Program-made: the position numbers and the translations under genes
Notes under the pieces: model-generated
The model's database searches: none
What the model saw: only the letters and a program-made list of their open reading frames with translations
Told to the model about the DNA's origin: nothing
In this document: positions 26,173 to 34,700 of the stretch, in pieces
Layout: every line of letters begins with the position of its first letter
Numbering within the stretch: the stretch's first letter is position 1
Origin: Aeromicrobium endophyticum
GTDB lineage: Bacteria > Actinomycetota > Actinomycetes > Propionibacteriales > Nocardioidaceae
Direction: 5' to 3'
Assembly (NCBI RefSeq): GCF_003586285.1
Contig: NZ_QUBR01000001.1
Span: forward strand, 1,543,373-1,607,372
Length of the DNA stretch: 64,000 nt

Positions 26173-26994
26173 ATGTCACCCGATCCAGCCCCTGCCCTTC
26201 CGCTCCCGCTGCGGGTGCTCGTCAAGGGGGCGTCCACCGTCAACTGGGTGTCGTTCATGGGTGGTCCCCGCGACGACTTCATCTTCGCGCGGGTCGTCGA
26301 GGAGCAGCTGCTCGCGAGCGGTCGCCCGGTCGACCTGCGCACCAGCACCATGACGTCCGAGCGGTCGTCGACGATCCTGCGCACGTGGCAGGCCGAGGTG
26401 CTGGGCTTCTCGCCCGACGTCATCGTGCTGGTCTACGGGCACTACGAGACCATCCACCTGTTCCTGCCGCGCTGGCTGGAGGTGCACGCCAACAGCCTCA
26501 AGGCGCGGCCGACCCGGTCGTCGGCGCTGTACCGCAGGCTGGTGCTGCGTCCGGTGTGGAAGGCGCTCGCGCAGGCACAGGCCCGGCTCGACACGGTGCT
26601 CGACCCGACGCTGCGCCGCGGACGCCCCCGGCAGGTCGCGGCCGACCTGCGCACGTACATCGACCACGTCCAGAAGGTCGGCAGCCCGCTGGTCTACGTG
26701 TTCGAGCTGCTGCCGCCCGGCACCCGCTTCCAGAGCTGGTTCCCGGGGATGACGCGGCGCATCGAGGTCATGAACCGGACGCTCGAGCGCATGGTCGCCG
26801 ACATCGGCCTCGACCACGTCCGCTACTTCCGCGTGGCCGACCTGGTCGACCGCCACGCCGGCGGTGAGGTCGACGTCGCGATCCCCGACGGCTTCCACTA
26901 CTCGCCCGAGATGCACCGCCACATCGGCACCGCGCTCGCCGCGGACATCCAGTCGTGGGCAGCCACGCAGACGCACCTGAGGACCATCGCATGA
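26173..26994 (+). CDS. SGNH-hydrolase-like protein
   Basis: 273 residues without signal peptide. The fold is suggested by VLVKGASTVNWVSF in block I, SPDVIVLVYGHYETI where block III should be, and DGFHYSPEMH at the end with the Asp-His pair. Block I has GAS in place of GDS and block III lacks the usual Gly-x-Asn-Asp, so catalysis as a normal esterase is doubtful. AGGAG precedes the ATG. Its stop overlaps the next methyltransferase ATG by four bases. In glycan clusters such proteins can add or remove acyl groups. Confidence 0.65.
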   Translation: MSPDPAPALPLPLRVLVKGASTVNWVSFMGGPRDDFIFARVVEEQLLASGRPVDLRTSTMTSERSSTILRTWQAEVLGFSPDVIVLVYGHYETIHLFLPRWLEVHANSLKARPTRSSALYRRLVLRPVWKALAQAQARLDTVLDPTLRRGRPRQVAADLRTYIDHVQKVGSPLVYVFELLPPGTRFQSWFPGMTRRIEVMNRTLERMVADIGLDHVRYFRVADLVDRHAGGEVDVAIPDGFHYSPEMHRHIGTALAADIQSWAATQTHLRTIA

Positions 26995-28025
26995 ACTCGT
27001 CACCGCGCATCCCGACCGTCGACGCCCCGGCCACGACCTCCCCTGCTCCCGCCTCGGCGAAGCAGCGTGCCGCCCGGATCCTTCCCCGACCCGTCGTCGA
27101 GGCGCTGGACAGCGCGGTCTTCCGCCTGCGTCGGGCACGCATCCGAGCGATCCAACGCCTCTTCGGACGCCTCGGCTTCAACATCGTCAAGAAGGACGAC
27201 TACTACTCGACGCTGCCCGTGCTCGCCGAGATCGAGCAGACCCGAGCGCGCTGGGACCGCCCGAGCGCCTTGGTCGGCATCGACCTCGACGTCCCGGCGA
27301 TGACCTCGACGCTGCGCGAGCTGGCGGGTCGCTGGGACGCCGAGTTCGTCGCGGCGACCGGCGACTACCTGGCCAACACCCGCCAGGGCTTCGGGCCTGG
27401 GTACCCGCACCTCGACGCCCGCACGCTCTACTTCATGCTGCGCGAGCACAAGCCGGCCCGCTACCTCGAGATCGGCTCCGGCCTCTCGACCTACTACGCC
27501 TCGCTCGCGGCCGCGCGCAACGCCGCCGACGGCTCGCTCCTGCAGATCACGTGCGTCGAGCCGTACCCGTTCGACGCCCTGCGGACGCTCGACAACTTCG
27601 AGCTGGTCGAGGGCTTCGTTCAGGACGTGCCGCTGTCGACGTTCGAGGCGCTCGAGGCCGGCGACGTGCTGTTCATCGACTCCTCGCACGCGCTCAAGAT
27701 CGACAGCGACGTCGCGTTCTTGTTCCTCGAGGTGCTGCCGCGGCTCAAGCCCGGTGTGATCGTGCACATCCACGACGTGCACTTCCCGTTCAACGGCCCC
27801 TACCCGGCCGACACGTGGCTGTTCGGCGAGCGCTGGCCGGTCTACTGGAACGAGGCCATGGTCGTGCAGATCTTCCTCGCCCACAGCTCGGCGTACCGCG
27901 TGCTGCTGTCGACGCCGATGATCCGGCACACCGACGAGTCGGTGCTGACCGGCCTGTTCGCCGACTACGTTCCCGTCGCCGACGACCCCAACCCGCCGTC
28001 GTCCCTGTGGCTGCGGCGCGTCTGA
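26991..28025 (+). CDS. Class I SAM-dependent methyltransferase
   Basis: 344 residues. An N-terminal basic helix region (about 30-60) precedes the methyltransferase domain with RYLEIGSGLSTYYASLA, TCVEPYP, VLFIDSSHALKID and PGVIVHIHDVHFPF. The His-rich IHIHDVHF stretch is like metal-dependent or sugar 3-O-methyltransferases of antibiotic clusters. ATG 26991 overlaps the SGNH stop (ATGA). A large hairpin follows 12 bases after its stop. Probable glycan-modifying enzyme. Confidence 0.8.
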   Translation: MNSSPRIPTVDAPATTSPAPASAKQRAARILPRPVVEALDSAVFRLRRARIRAIQRLFGRLGFNIVKKDDYYSTLPVLAEIEQTRARWDRPSALVGIDLDVPAMTSTLRELAGRWDAEFVAATGDYLANTRQGFGPGYPHLDARTLYFMLREHKPARYLEIGSGLSTYYASLAAARNAADGSLLQITCVEPYPFDALRTLDNFELVEGFVQDVPLSTFEALEAGDVLFIDSSHALKIDSDVAFLFLEVLPRLKPGVIVHIHDVHFPFNGPYPADTWLFGERWPVYWNEAMVVQIFLAHSSAYRVLLSTPMIRHTDESVLTGLFADYVPVADDPNPPSSLWLRRV

Positions 28026-28036
28026 GCCTCAACCCG

Positions 28037-28098
28037 CCCGGGCGGTGCGCTGGCGTCCAGGATTCTGCGCCAGGTGGACGCTGCCGCACCGCCCCGGG
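28037..28098 (+). terminator. Large stem-loop after methyltransferase
   Basis: CCCGGGCGGTGCG (28037-28049) pairs with CGCACCGCCCCGGG (28085-28098, one bulged C), then GCGTCCA (28053-28059) pairs with TGGACGC (28075-28081). That gives about 20 paired bases in a 62-nt hairpin. No T-run. Likely terminates the operon ending at 28025. Confidence 0.65.
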
Positions 28099-28241
28099 AT
28101 GCTGACGCAGCGCTGCGGCGGAGCCACCTCTCGAGGCGCGTACTTGTTCGACGTCGCGCAGCCCGCTCGTCAGGTTCTGGACACGTGGCGACCGGAGTGT
28201 TCGACTGAAGATGAAGGCGTTCTCGTCGAGAGAGGTCGAAC

Positions 28242-28886
28242 ATGTCAGTTCTCAGCAAGAAGCGCGGATGGCTGGTCTCGGCTGCAGCAGCGGCCGTGCT
28301 CGCGTCGGCGCCCGCCACCAGCGCAGGTGCCGTCTCGCCTGACCCCGGTTCTACCGGGTCGACCAGCGCGCAGAGTGTCGCGACGCTGCCCCCGGGAGGA
28401 ACGTGGGTCCCTTACGAACCCGACCCTGGGACCTCGTCCAAGGTAGCCGCGGCAGCAGGTCTCGTACGTCCGGTGGAGCACGCGTGCCCCTCCGGCACGA
28501 CCAGCTACCCGGCCGCCAAGCGTGCGTTCAACTGCCTGTCGACGTATCACGACAACGGGAACCGTGGTCATTCCGTGGGCCTTCGCCAAGGACGGACCGG
28601 CAGCAGCGCGTTCGGGTACCTCCATGCGCTGCAGGACCACGGACTGGACGAACAGTCCATCGGAACCGTCATCGTGAACAACGCGGCAGGCGTCTCGCAA
28701 GGAAACAGTTGCTTCCTGTACGGCCTGCGATACGAGGTCAACGACGTCGGCATCCTGGCCGTCGAGGTGATCGAGGACCGCAAGCCGTCGTCGGCCTCAC
28801 CGGACAACTACAAGCTTGGGGTCGTCACCGCATACTGCAAGGGCTACGACCAGTGCCCTCCCGGGGTCAACGAGAGCCTTCCCTGA
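28242..28886 (+). CDS. Secreted protein of unknown function with five cysteines
   Basis: 214 residues with a clear Sec signal peptide (KKRGWLVSAAAAAVLASAPATSAGA, cleavage near residue 30), a Ser/Pro-rich linker to about 75, and a C-terminal domain of about 135 residues with five cysteines and a central GYLHALQDHGLDEQSIGTVI segment. AGAGG lies seven bases before the ATG. The stop codon overlaps the start of the next gene (TGATG). I do not recognise the domain. A compact exported domain translationally coupled to a small cytoplasmic acidic protein is the arrangement of toxin-immunity pairs, but that is only a hypothesis. Confidence 0.72.
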   Translation: MSVLSKKRGWLVSAAAAAVLASAPATSAGAVSPDPGSTGSTSAQSVATLPPGGTWVPYEPDPGTSSKVAAAAGLVRPVEHACPSGTTSYPAAKRAFNCLSTYHDNGNRGHSVGLRQGRTGSSAFGYLHALQDHGLDEQSIGTVIVNNAAGVSQGNSCFLYGLRYEVNDVGILAVEVIEDRKPSSASPDNYKLGVVTAYCKGYDQCPPGVNESLP

Positions 28887-29257
28887 TGGACGAGCGGCAC
28901 GTGGAGCGGATCGCGAGGGCGCAGGCGCTCCAATGGGACGAGTCCCCGGCCGTCGGCTCGGGTGACGGTTCGGTCGGCGCCTACTGGCCCCTTGGCGACG
29001 CCGCCCCCGGCGCGGCGGCGACGGCTGGTCGGGCCGACGTCGTCTCGGTGTGGGCGGAGGGCCAGCTGCTGAACCTCGCCCTTCGTCCTCGCGACGGCAA
29101 CGAGTCGGTGGCGGTGCAGATCGATCTCGCGTCCGTCGACGAAGCGGACGACGACCTCGTGCACACGCTGGTCTTCGCTCGCGTCGCCGAGCTGGTCGCA
29201 TCCGACCGCTGGGCCCGTCGTCACGAGCTGGCTGCCCCGTTGGTGCTGACGCTCTGA
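28886..29257 (+). CDS. Small acidic cytoplasmic protein, coupled to the secreted protein
   Basis: 123 residues, no signal peptide or helix-spanning segment, rich in Asp and Glu (VDEADDDLVH). ATG 28886 shares one base with the upstream stop. Family not recognised. It is convergent with the FkbM gene at 29265. Possible immunity protein or chaperone for its partner; this rests on position and charge alone. Confidence 0.6.
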   Translation: MDERHVERIARAQALQWDESPAVGSGDGSVGAYWPLGDAAPGAAATAGRADVVSVWAEGQLLNLALRPRDGNESVAVQIDLASVDEADDDLVHTLVFARVAELVASDRWARRHELAAPLVLTL

Positions 29258-29264
29258 GCCGTCC

Positions 29265-30011
29265 TCAGTCGTCGGCGAGGCGCACGAACAGGCCGTCGAC
29301 CTGCAGCATCCGCCCGTCCGGGTCGGAGATGCCGGGCTCGAGCTGCTGGATGCGGTAGCCGTCGCGGGCCATCGCGCCGACCAGCTCGTCGAACAGGAGC
29401 TGGCCGTCGTAGAGCTCGACGAACGACAGCTCGAGCTGGACGGCGGCGAGCTCGCCGACCAGCGCGCCGGCACCTTGCAGCACCTCGCCCTCGAAGCCCT
29501 GCGTGTCGATCTTCAGCAGGGTGCGGGCCGGGTCGACGCCGTGCGCCGCAGCGATCTCGGCGACGGTCGTGACCGGGACGGTCTCGGACGCCACGAAGCG
29601 CGAGCCAGGGGCCGTGCGCAGGTGGGCGTCGGTCATGCCGCGGATCGACGACGAGAACGAGTTGGCGGCGACGTTGATCATGGCCTCGCCGGGCTGGGCA
29701 CCGACCGCGACGTTGAAAGCCGTCCAGGCGTCGTCGCGGGAGGCTCGCCGGGTCAGCTCGCCGAACGCTCCGCTGAGCGGCTCGCAGCTGATGATGCGGC
29801 CGGTGAAGCCCGCGCTGCGGGTCAGGGTCGCGTACTGGCCGACGTTGGCGCCGACGTCGAGCACGGTGTCGATGCCGCGCGACTCGAGCGTGCGCACCAG
29901 GCGTCCGGCGTACGAGCCGCGGCCGATCTCGAGGTCGGCGCGCTGCAGGGTGCGGCGGATCAGCAGCTTGGCGGTCTCGCGCGCCCGGTTGGCGCGGGTC
30001 TGGTCACTCAT
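29265..30011 (-). CDS. FkbM-family methyltransferase (paralogue pair A)
   Basis: 248 residues with VLDVGANVGQYATLTRSAG, KIDTQGFEGEVLQGA and ELSFVELYDGQLLFDE; the tail ends LQVDGLFVRL. It matches the 20232-20957 protein stretch by stretch. ATG 30011, 15 bases after the GT61 stop on the same strand, so it is the last gene of the minus-strand operon epimerase-FkbM-GT61-FkbM. Likely O-methylates a sugar of the glycan. Confidence 0.88.
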   Translation of the reverse strand: MSDQTRANRARETAKLLIRRTLQRADLEIGRGSYAGRLVRTLESRGIDTVLDVGANVGQYATLTRSAGFTGRIISCEPLSGAFGELTRRASRDDAWTAFNVAVGAQPGEAMINVAANSFSSSIRGMTDAHLRTAPGSRFVASETVPVTTVAEIAAAHGVDPARTLLKIDTQGFEGEVLQGAGALVGELAAVQLELSFVELYDGQLLFDELVGAMARDGYRIQQLEPGISDPDGRMLQVDGLFVRLADD

Positions 30012-30026
30012 GGGCGGTCTCCGTGA

Positions 30027-31238
30027 TCATGCGGCGAGCAGCTCCTCGACGGCGGCGAGCACCGCCCGCGGGTCGAGGTCGATGTCGTCCTGCACGTTGA
30101 GCATGCGGGACTCGGGACGGTCGGGCTCGACGGGGTCGGCGACGAGGTAGCGGTAGACCGAGTCGGCGATGTTGTCGGTGATCGCCCAGTAGCCGGGGTT
30201 GAGGTAGCGCGGGGCGAACAGCTCGAGCACCCGCACGCCCTCGGGCGCGAAGGTGAGGTTGACCAGCCCAGCGCCGTGCGGGGCGACCACGACCTCGGCG
30301 GCGGCGAAGTGGTCGATCTGCTCCTGCACCGACACGGCGCCGGGGTCGAGACGCTCGAAGCCCAGCGGGGCCAGCAGCCGCATCAGCTCGGCCTCGCGCA
30401 CGAACCGGCGCGTGCGCGGCGCGGCGCCTCGGGTGACGTAGAGCCGGCGCGGCCGTCCGCGGACGTCCTTCGGTGGCAACGAGGTGCGCAGCCACTGCGT
30501 GATCCACCGGGGCGCCAGGGTGCTCTGGTTGTTGAGGCACGGCACGAGCAGCCGCTCGGCGCGGACGCTCAGGTGCTTGACCGGCTCGACGAGGGGCAGC
30601 TCGTCGAGGCCCGTCATGGCCATCAGCTGGCGGTCCCACGTCGTCAGGTGGCTGACGACGACGTGGTCGGGCCGCACGCCCGGCATGGCCTCCTGCAGCA
30701 CGCCCCAGCGCGGGAGCGTGTCCATGATCGAGTGGTAGTAGTTGCGTCCGGACGCCTGCGAGGCCAGCGAGACGGTGGTGCCGTCCAGCGCCACGGGCTC
30801 GGGCAGCCGCGTGCGCAGGTAGACGGGATGCTCCTGCCACCCGCGGATGCGGAAGTACGGGCTGGTCTGCAGGTCGAGACGTCCCCCGGGGGTGATCGTC
30901 GCGGCGTAGTCGCCGACGAGGCGTCCGTCGTCGACGTCGAGCACGAAGCGCTCCGGCACCTCGAGCCGGCGCACCTCGCCCCAGAACCGCATGGCTCGCG
31001 GGCTGCCCACCGGCAGGTCTCGCACGACGCTCTCACCGTCGCCCGACCGGTGCACCCGGACGTGCTCGGGCTCGACGCGGGCGGTCTCGCGCGACGTGGT
31101 GGTGGCCGCGTGCGGCACGGCGTGGGCGGCGTCGACCGGCAGCGCGCGGGTCACGCGCCCCATCGTCCGGCTGGCCGCGCGGTGGGCGATCTTCGCGGCC
31201 GGCCACAGGGGCTGCAGGGCGGGGGGCAACCTGGTCAT
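30027..31238 (-). CDS. Glycosyltransferase family 61 protein
   Basis: 403 residues. The C-terminal half holds the DUF563/GT61 pattern: the VVVAPHGAGLVNLTFAPEGV segment followed by LELFAPRYLNPGYW, and the earlier LLVPCLNNQSTLAPRW region. No transmembrane segment. ATG 31238 lies 10 bases after the preceding FkbM stop. Acts on an oligosaccharide or lipid-linked acceptor; the sugar is unknown, though xylose-type transfers are common in eukaryotic GT61. Confidence 0.82.
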   Translation of the reverse strand: MTRLPPALQPLWPAAKIAHRAASRTMGRVTRALPVDAAHAVPHAATTTSRETARVEPEHVRVHRSGDGESVVRDLPVGSPRAMRFWGEVRRLEVPERFVLDVDDGRLVGDYAATITPGGRLDLQTSPYFRIRGWQEHPVYLRTRLPEPVALDGTTVSLASQASGRNYYHSIMDTLPRWGVLQEAMPGVRPDHVVVSHLTTWDRQLMAMTGLDELPLVEPVKHLSVRAERLLVPCLNNQSTLAPRWITQWLRTSLPPKDVRGRPRRLYVTRGAAPRTRRFVREAELMRLLAPLGFERLDPGAVSVQEQIDHFAAAEVVVAPHGAGLVNLTFAPEGVRVLELFAPRYLNPGYWAITDNIADSVYRYLVADPVEPDRPESRMLNVQDDIDLDPRAVLAAVEELLAA

Positions 31239-31248
31239 CGGCCGGGCC

Positions 31249-32049
31249 TCACGCCGCCGGCGCCGGAGGACGGGCGAACCAGGCGTTGCCGAGGCCGGGC
31301 CGGTCGGCCGGCTCGTGGCGCACCAGGGCGAGGCCGACGTCGGCGAGGAAGCGCACCAGCTCGTCGAGGCTGTGGCCGTCGACGGGGTGGTACTCCATGA
31401 CGACCCGCTGCACCGACGCCCAGTGGGCGGGGTCGCTGGTCAGGATGACGCCGTACTCGGCGCCCTCGGCATCGCACTTGACCAGGTCGATCGCGCCGCC
31501 CGCGTCGGCGTGCAGGTCGGCGAACGTCACGCACGGCACCGTCACGACCGATCCCGAGCCATCGGGCGCGGTCAGCCCGTTGTGGGCGCTGGCCTGCCCG
31601 TTGTCGACGATCTCGAGCTCGCCGTCGTGGTCGGCGACGGCCCTGCGGTGCACGACGAGGCGGTCGCCGAGGTGGTTGGCCGCGACGTTGCGCTCGAGCC
31701 AGTCGGCCGTCGACGGTGAGGCCTCGTAGGCGTGCACCGTCGCTCCCGGCGCAGCCGCGCACACCGCCGTCGAGAAGCTGCCGATGTGCGCGCCGATGTC
31801 GACCGCGACCAGGTCTGGCCGCAGGCCGCTCAGCAGCTCGCCCAGCCGGTAGACGTCGTCGGCGTTGATCTCGTACACCGGGAAGCGCGCCCCGTCGACG
31901 TTCGGCGCGTGGATCGTCAACCCCGACCGGGTGCGGAACGTCATCTCGCGCGACCGCAGCGTGTCCCAGATGAGCTGGGGCCCGTTGTCGAAGTGCGTGA
32001 ACGACTGCCGGATGCGTCGCGACGCGTACGCGACCCCGCGCAGCCCCAT
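31249..32049 (-). CDS. FkbM-family methyltransferase (paralogue pair B)
   Basis: 266 residues: VAVDIGAHIGSFSTAVCA, then VHAYEASPSTADWLERNV, KCDAEGAEYGVIL and VMEYHPVDGHSLDEL. Shares with 36044-36850 the rare DNG...HNG segment and the MEYHP...GHS ending, so these two are a second FkbM pair distinct from pair A. Between the epimerase and the GT61 in one operon. Confidence 0.88.
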   Translation of the reverse strand: MGLRGVAYASRRIRQSFTHFDNGPQLIWDTLRSREMTFRTRSGLTIHAPNVDGARFPVYEINADDVYRLGELLSGLRPDLVAVDIGAHIGSFSTAVCAAAPGATVHAYEASPSTADWLERNVAANHLGDRLVVHRRAVADHDGELEIVDNGQASAHNGLTAPDGSGSVVTVPCVTFADLHADAGGAIDLVKCDAEGAEYGVILTSDPAHWASVQRVVMEYHPVDGHSLDELVRFLADVGLALVRHEPADRPGLGNAWFARPPAPAA

Positions 32050-32067
32050 CAGTCCCAGTCCACGCTG

Positions 32068-33033
32068 CTAGGCACGCGCCGCGAGGATGTCGTAGATCCA
32101 GGCGTACGTCTTCTCCAGGCCGTCGCGCAACGAGATCGACGGCTCCCAGCCGTAGGTGTCGTGGAAGAAGGTGTTGTCGCTGTTGCGCCCGCGGACTCCC
32201 TGCGGCGCGGTCAGGTCGTGCTTCTTGCTGACCGTGATGCCGGCGATCTGCTCGAGGATGCCGATCATCTGGTTGATCGTGACCAGCTCGGACGAGCCCA
32301 GGTTGACGGGCTCGACGTTGTCGCCGGCGAGGATCTCCTGCGTGCCGCGCACGCAGTCGTCGATGTACATGAAGCTGCGGCTCTGCTCGCCGTCGCCCCA
32401 GACGTCGATCGTGTGGTGGCCGCTGAGCTTGGCCTCGGCGATCTTGCGCGAGAGCGCCGCGGGGGCCTTCTCGCGTCCGCCCTCGAACGTCCCCTCGGGG
32501 CCGTAGACGTTGTGGTAGCGGGCGACACGGGTCTGCAGGCCGAAGTCCTCGCGGAAGTGGCGGGCCATGCGCTCGCTGAACAGCTTCTCCCAGCCGTAGC
32601 CGTCCTCGGGGTCGGCCGGGTAGGCGTCGGACTCCTTGAGGGCGGTGACGTCGGGATCGGTCTGCTTGTCGCCGGCGTAGACGCAGGCCGAGCTGCTGTA
32701 GAAGAAGTTCTGGGTGCCCGCGTCGCGCGCCGCGACGAGCATGTTGGTGCTGGTCAGCACCGAGAGCATGCACTCGGCCTTGTTGTTCTCGATGAAGCCC
32801 ATGCCGCCCATGTCGGCGGCGAGGTTGTAGATCGTCTGGGTGCCCACCGCGGCCTTGTGCGCATCGCTCGCGTCGGCGCAGTCGGCGACGACGTTCTCGG
32901 CACCGTCGTGCACCTGGTACCACTCGTCGAGCGGCTTGACGTCGACCGAGCGGACGTCGTGCCCCTGCCGGAGGAGGTCGGCCACGAGGTGTCCGCCGAT
33001 GAACCCACCGCCGCCCGTCACGAGTGTCGTCAT
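32068..33033 (-). CDS. GDP-mannose 3,5-epimerase-like extended SDR
   Basis: 321 residues. NAD-binding TLVTGGGGFIGGHL at the N-terminus, then AADMGGMGFIENNKAE, SSSACVYAGDKQ, the Tyr-x-x-x-Lys pair in YGWEKLFSE, GPEGTFEGGREKAPAA, WGDGEQSRSF and EGVRGRNSDN-like PQGVRGRNSDNT. These follow the plant GDP-D-mannose 3,5-epimerase sequence closely, including its catalytic Cys (in SSACVY), Tyr/Lys pair and Lys (in GGREKAP). It would turn GDP-mannose into GDP-L-galactose or GDP-L-gulose for the glycan. ATG 33033 starts the fold; 27 in-frame codons upstream are not part of it. First gene of a four-gene operon. Confidence 0.82.
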   Translation of the reverse strand: MTTLVTGGGGFIGGHLVADLLRQGHDVRSVDVKPLDEWYQVHDGAENVVADCADASDAHKAAVGTQTIYNLAADMGGMGFIENNKAECMLSVLTSTNMLVAARDAGTQNFFYSSSACVYAGDKQTDPDVTALKESDAYPADPEDGYGWEKLFSERMARHFREDFGLQTRVARYHNVYGPEGTFEGGREKAPAALSRKIAEAKLSGHHTIDVWGDGEQSRSFMYIDDCVRGTQEILAGDNVEPVNLGSSELVTINQMIGILEQIAGITVSKKHDLTAPQGVRGRNSDNTFFHDTYGWEPSISLRDGLEKTYAWIYDILAARA

Positions 33034-33196
33034 GGAGCCCACCTTGTCTCGCGGTTGCCTCGCGGTCCGTGTCTCACGGCGCCTCCGACGGGCCGTGACG
33101 TGTGTGCTGAACAACGTCGGTCGAGGTCGATGGTTACGAAAGCGGCCGTGCCTCGTTGATCAGCTCGAGACGGCGGACAGCCCCGCCGCGCTCGCA

Positions 33197-33202
33197 TAGA
33201 CT
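33197..33202 (+). promoter_or_regulatory. Candidate -10 box upstream of the autokinase gene
   Basis: TAGACT; transcription would start near 33209 and give a 5' leader of about 40 bases ahead of GTG 33250. The 216-bp divergent gap also carries the epimerase promoter, which I could not place. Confidence 0.35.
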
Positions 33203-33249
33203 CCTGCCACCCACCCGAGCTCGAGCTTCTCTTCCTGAATGGGGACTCC

Positions 33250-34689
33250 GTGGACCTGCGTCAATTCCTGGGCATCCTGCGCACCCGCTGGGTCTTCAGC
33301 GTCTCCACGATCGTCGCAGGCACGGTGGCCACGATCCTGCTGGTGCTCAGCATGTCGCCCGTCTACGGCTCGAGCGCCAAGCTGTTCATCACCTCGCCGA
33401 TCGGTCAGCAGTCCGCCGACCCGACCGCCGCCTACTTCGCGTCGCAGCGGCTCGCGTCGTACGCCGACCTCGCGCGCGAGCCGTCGCTGCTGCAGGACGT
33501 CATCGACCGCCTCAACCTGACCGACGTCTCGCGCGACGAGCTCGCCGGGCAGGTCAAGGCCCAGATCATCGCGACGACGCAGACGCTGCAGGTCGACGTC
33601 ACGGCCGACACCCCCGAGCTCGCGCAGCGCATCGCCGAGGCCGAGGCCGAGGGCATCGTCTCGCTGGTGGCGCGGCTCGAGAAGCCGACGTCGGGCAACG
33701 GGGCGCCGGCCTTCGTCGCCCGCATCGTCGGGCCGCCCACCGTCAGCCAGACCCCGGTCGCACCCAACGTGCCGCTCAACCTGGCGGTGGGCCTGCTGCT
33801 GAGCCTGTTCGTCGGCATCGCCGGGGCCGTGCTGCGCGACCTCCTCGACCGGACGGTCAAGACGCGCCAAGAGGCCGAGGATCTCAGCGGTGGCGCGGTG
33901 CTGGCCACGCTGCCCTTCGACCGCCAGCTCAAGAAGCAGGCCCTCACCAGCGAGGGGCACGGCGCCCTCGCCGAGGCGTTCAGGGTGCTGCGCACCAACC
34001 TGCAGTTCGCCAACCTCGACGCCAAGGTCGAGTCGATCCTGGTCTCGAGCGCCGTCCCCAACGAGGGCAAGACCCTCGTCGCGACCAACCTGGCGATGTC
34101 GATGGCGCAGTCGGGCCGGTCGGTGCTGCTGGTCGACGCCGACATGCGCAACCCCAACGTCGCCGAGCTGCTGGGGCTCGAGAACTCCGTCGGCCTGATG
34201 ACGGTGCTGATCGGCCGCACGACGCTCGAGGAGGCCACGCAGACCCACACCAGTGGCATCAGCTTCCTCGGCACCGGGCCGCGCCCGCCCAACCCCGCCG
34301 AGGTGCTCGACACCCAGGCCATGCGCGACCTTCTGTTCGGGCTGCGCAGCGAGTACGACGTCGTCATCATCGACGCCCCGCCGATGCTGCCGGTCGCCGA
34401 CGCGTCGATCCTGATGCGCGAGGTCGACGGTGCGCTGATGCTCGTCCGGTACGGCGAGACCACGCGCGAGCAGCTGCGCCTGGCGGTGGCCCGCATCGAG
34501 ACGGTCGGCGGACGCCTGTTCGGCACGATCCTCAACCGGACGCCTCGTCGGGCCGGCGACGCCTACGGATACGGCTACGGATACGGGTACGGGTACGGCG
34601 ACACCGGCGGCGACCCGTCCAAGCTGTCGATCGGGCGACTGGTCCGCGGCGAGGGACGTCCCGCGTCCGGTCGTCGCGCCAACCGCTGA
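33250..34689 (+). CDS. Polysaccharide co-polymerase / tyrosine autokinase (Wzc/CapAB-like fusion)
   Basis: 479 residues. An N-terminal Wzz domain with two membrane helices (about 14-34 and 175-196) flanks an extracytoplasmic region; the cytoplasmic C-terminal BY-kinase has Walker A SSAVPNEGKTLVATNLA, Walker A' VLLVDADMR and Walker B VVIIDAPPML. The C-terminal tail has six Tyr-Gly units in a row (34564-34599), the autophosphorylation cluster, followed by a basic end. Such proteins set polymer length and control export. GTG 33250 follows GGGGA. Confidence 0.9.
   Translation: MDLRQFLGILRTRWVFSVSTIVAGTVATILLVLSMSPVYGSSAKLFITSPIGQQSADPTAAYFASQRLASYADLAREPSLLQDVIDRLNLTDVSRDELAGQVKAQIIATTQTLQVDVTADTPELAQRIAEAEAEGIVSLVARLEKPTSGNGAPAFVARIVGPPTVSQTPVAPNVPLNLAVGLLLSLFVGIAGAVLRDLLDRTVKTRQEAEDLSGGAVLATLPFDRQLKKQALTSEGHGALAEAFRVLRTNLQFANLDAKVESILVSSAVPNEGKTLVATNLAMSMAQSGRSVLLVDADMRNPNVAELLGLENSVGLMTVLIGRTTLEEATQTHTSGISFLGTGPRPPNPAEVLDTQAMRDLLFGLRSEYDVVIIDAPPMLPVADASILMREVDGALMLVRYGETTREQLRLAVARIETVGGRLFGTILNRTPRRAGDAYGYGYGYGYGYGDTGGDPSKLSIGRLVRGEGRPASGRRANR
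34564..34599 (+). repeat. Six tandem TACGGN hexamers coding (Tyr-Gly)6
   Basis: Hexanucleotide repeat in frame in the kinase tail; one repeat more or less changes the number of tyrosines without a frameshift. Confidence 0.9.
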
Positions 34690-34700
34690 GCGGACGCCTC

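Noticed and set aside
33156..34700. N-terminal extension of the polymerase through the kinase gene
   Set aside because: Out-of-frame kinase coding sequence; membrane protein starts at 34701.
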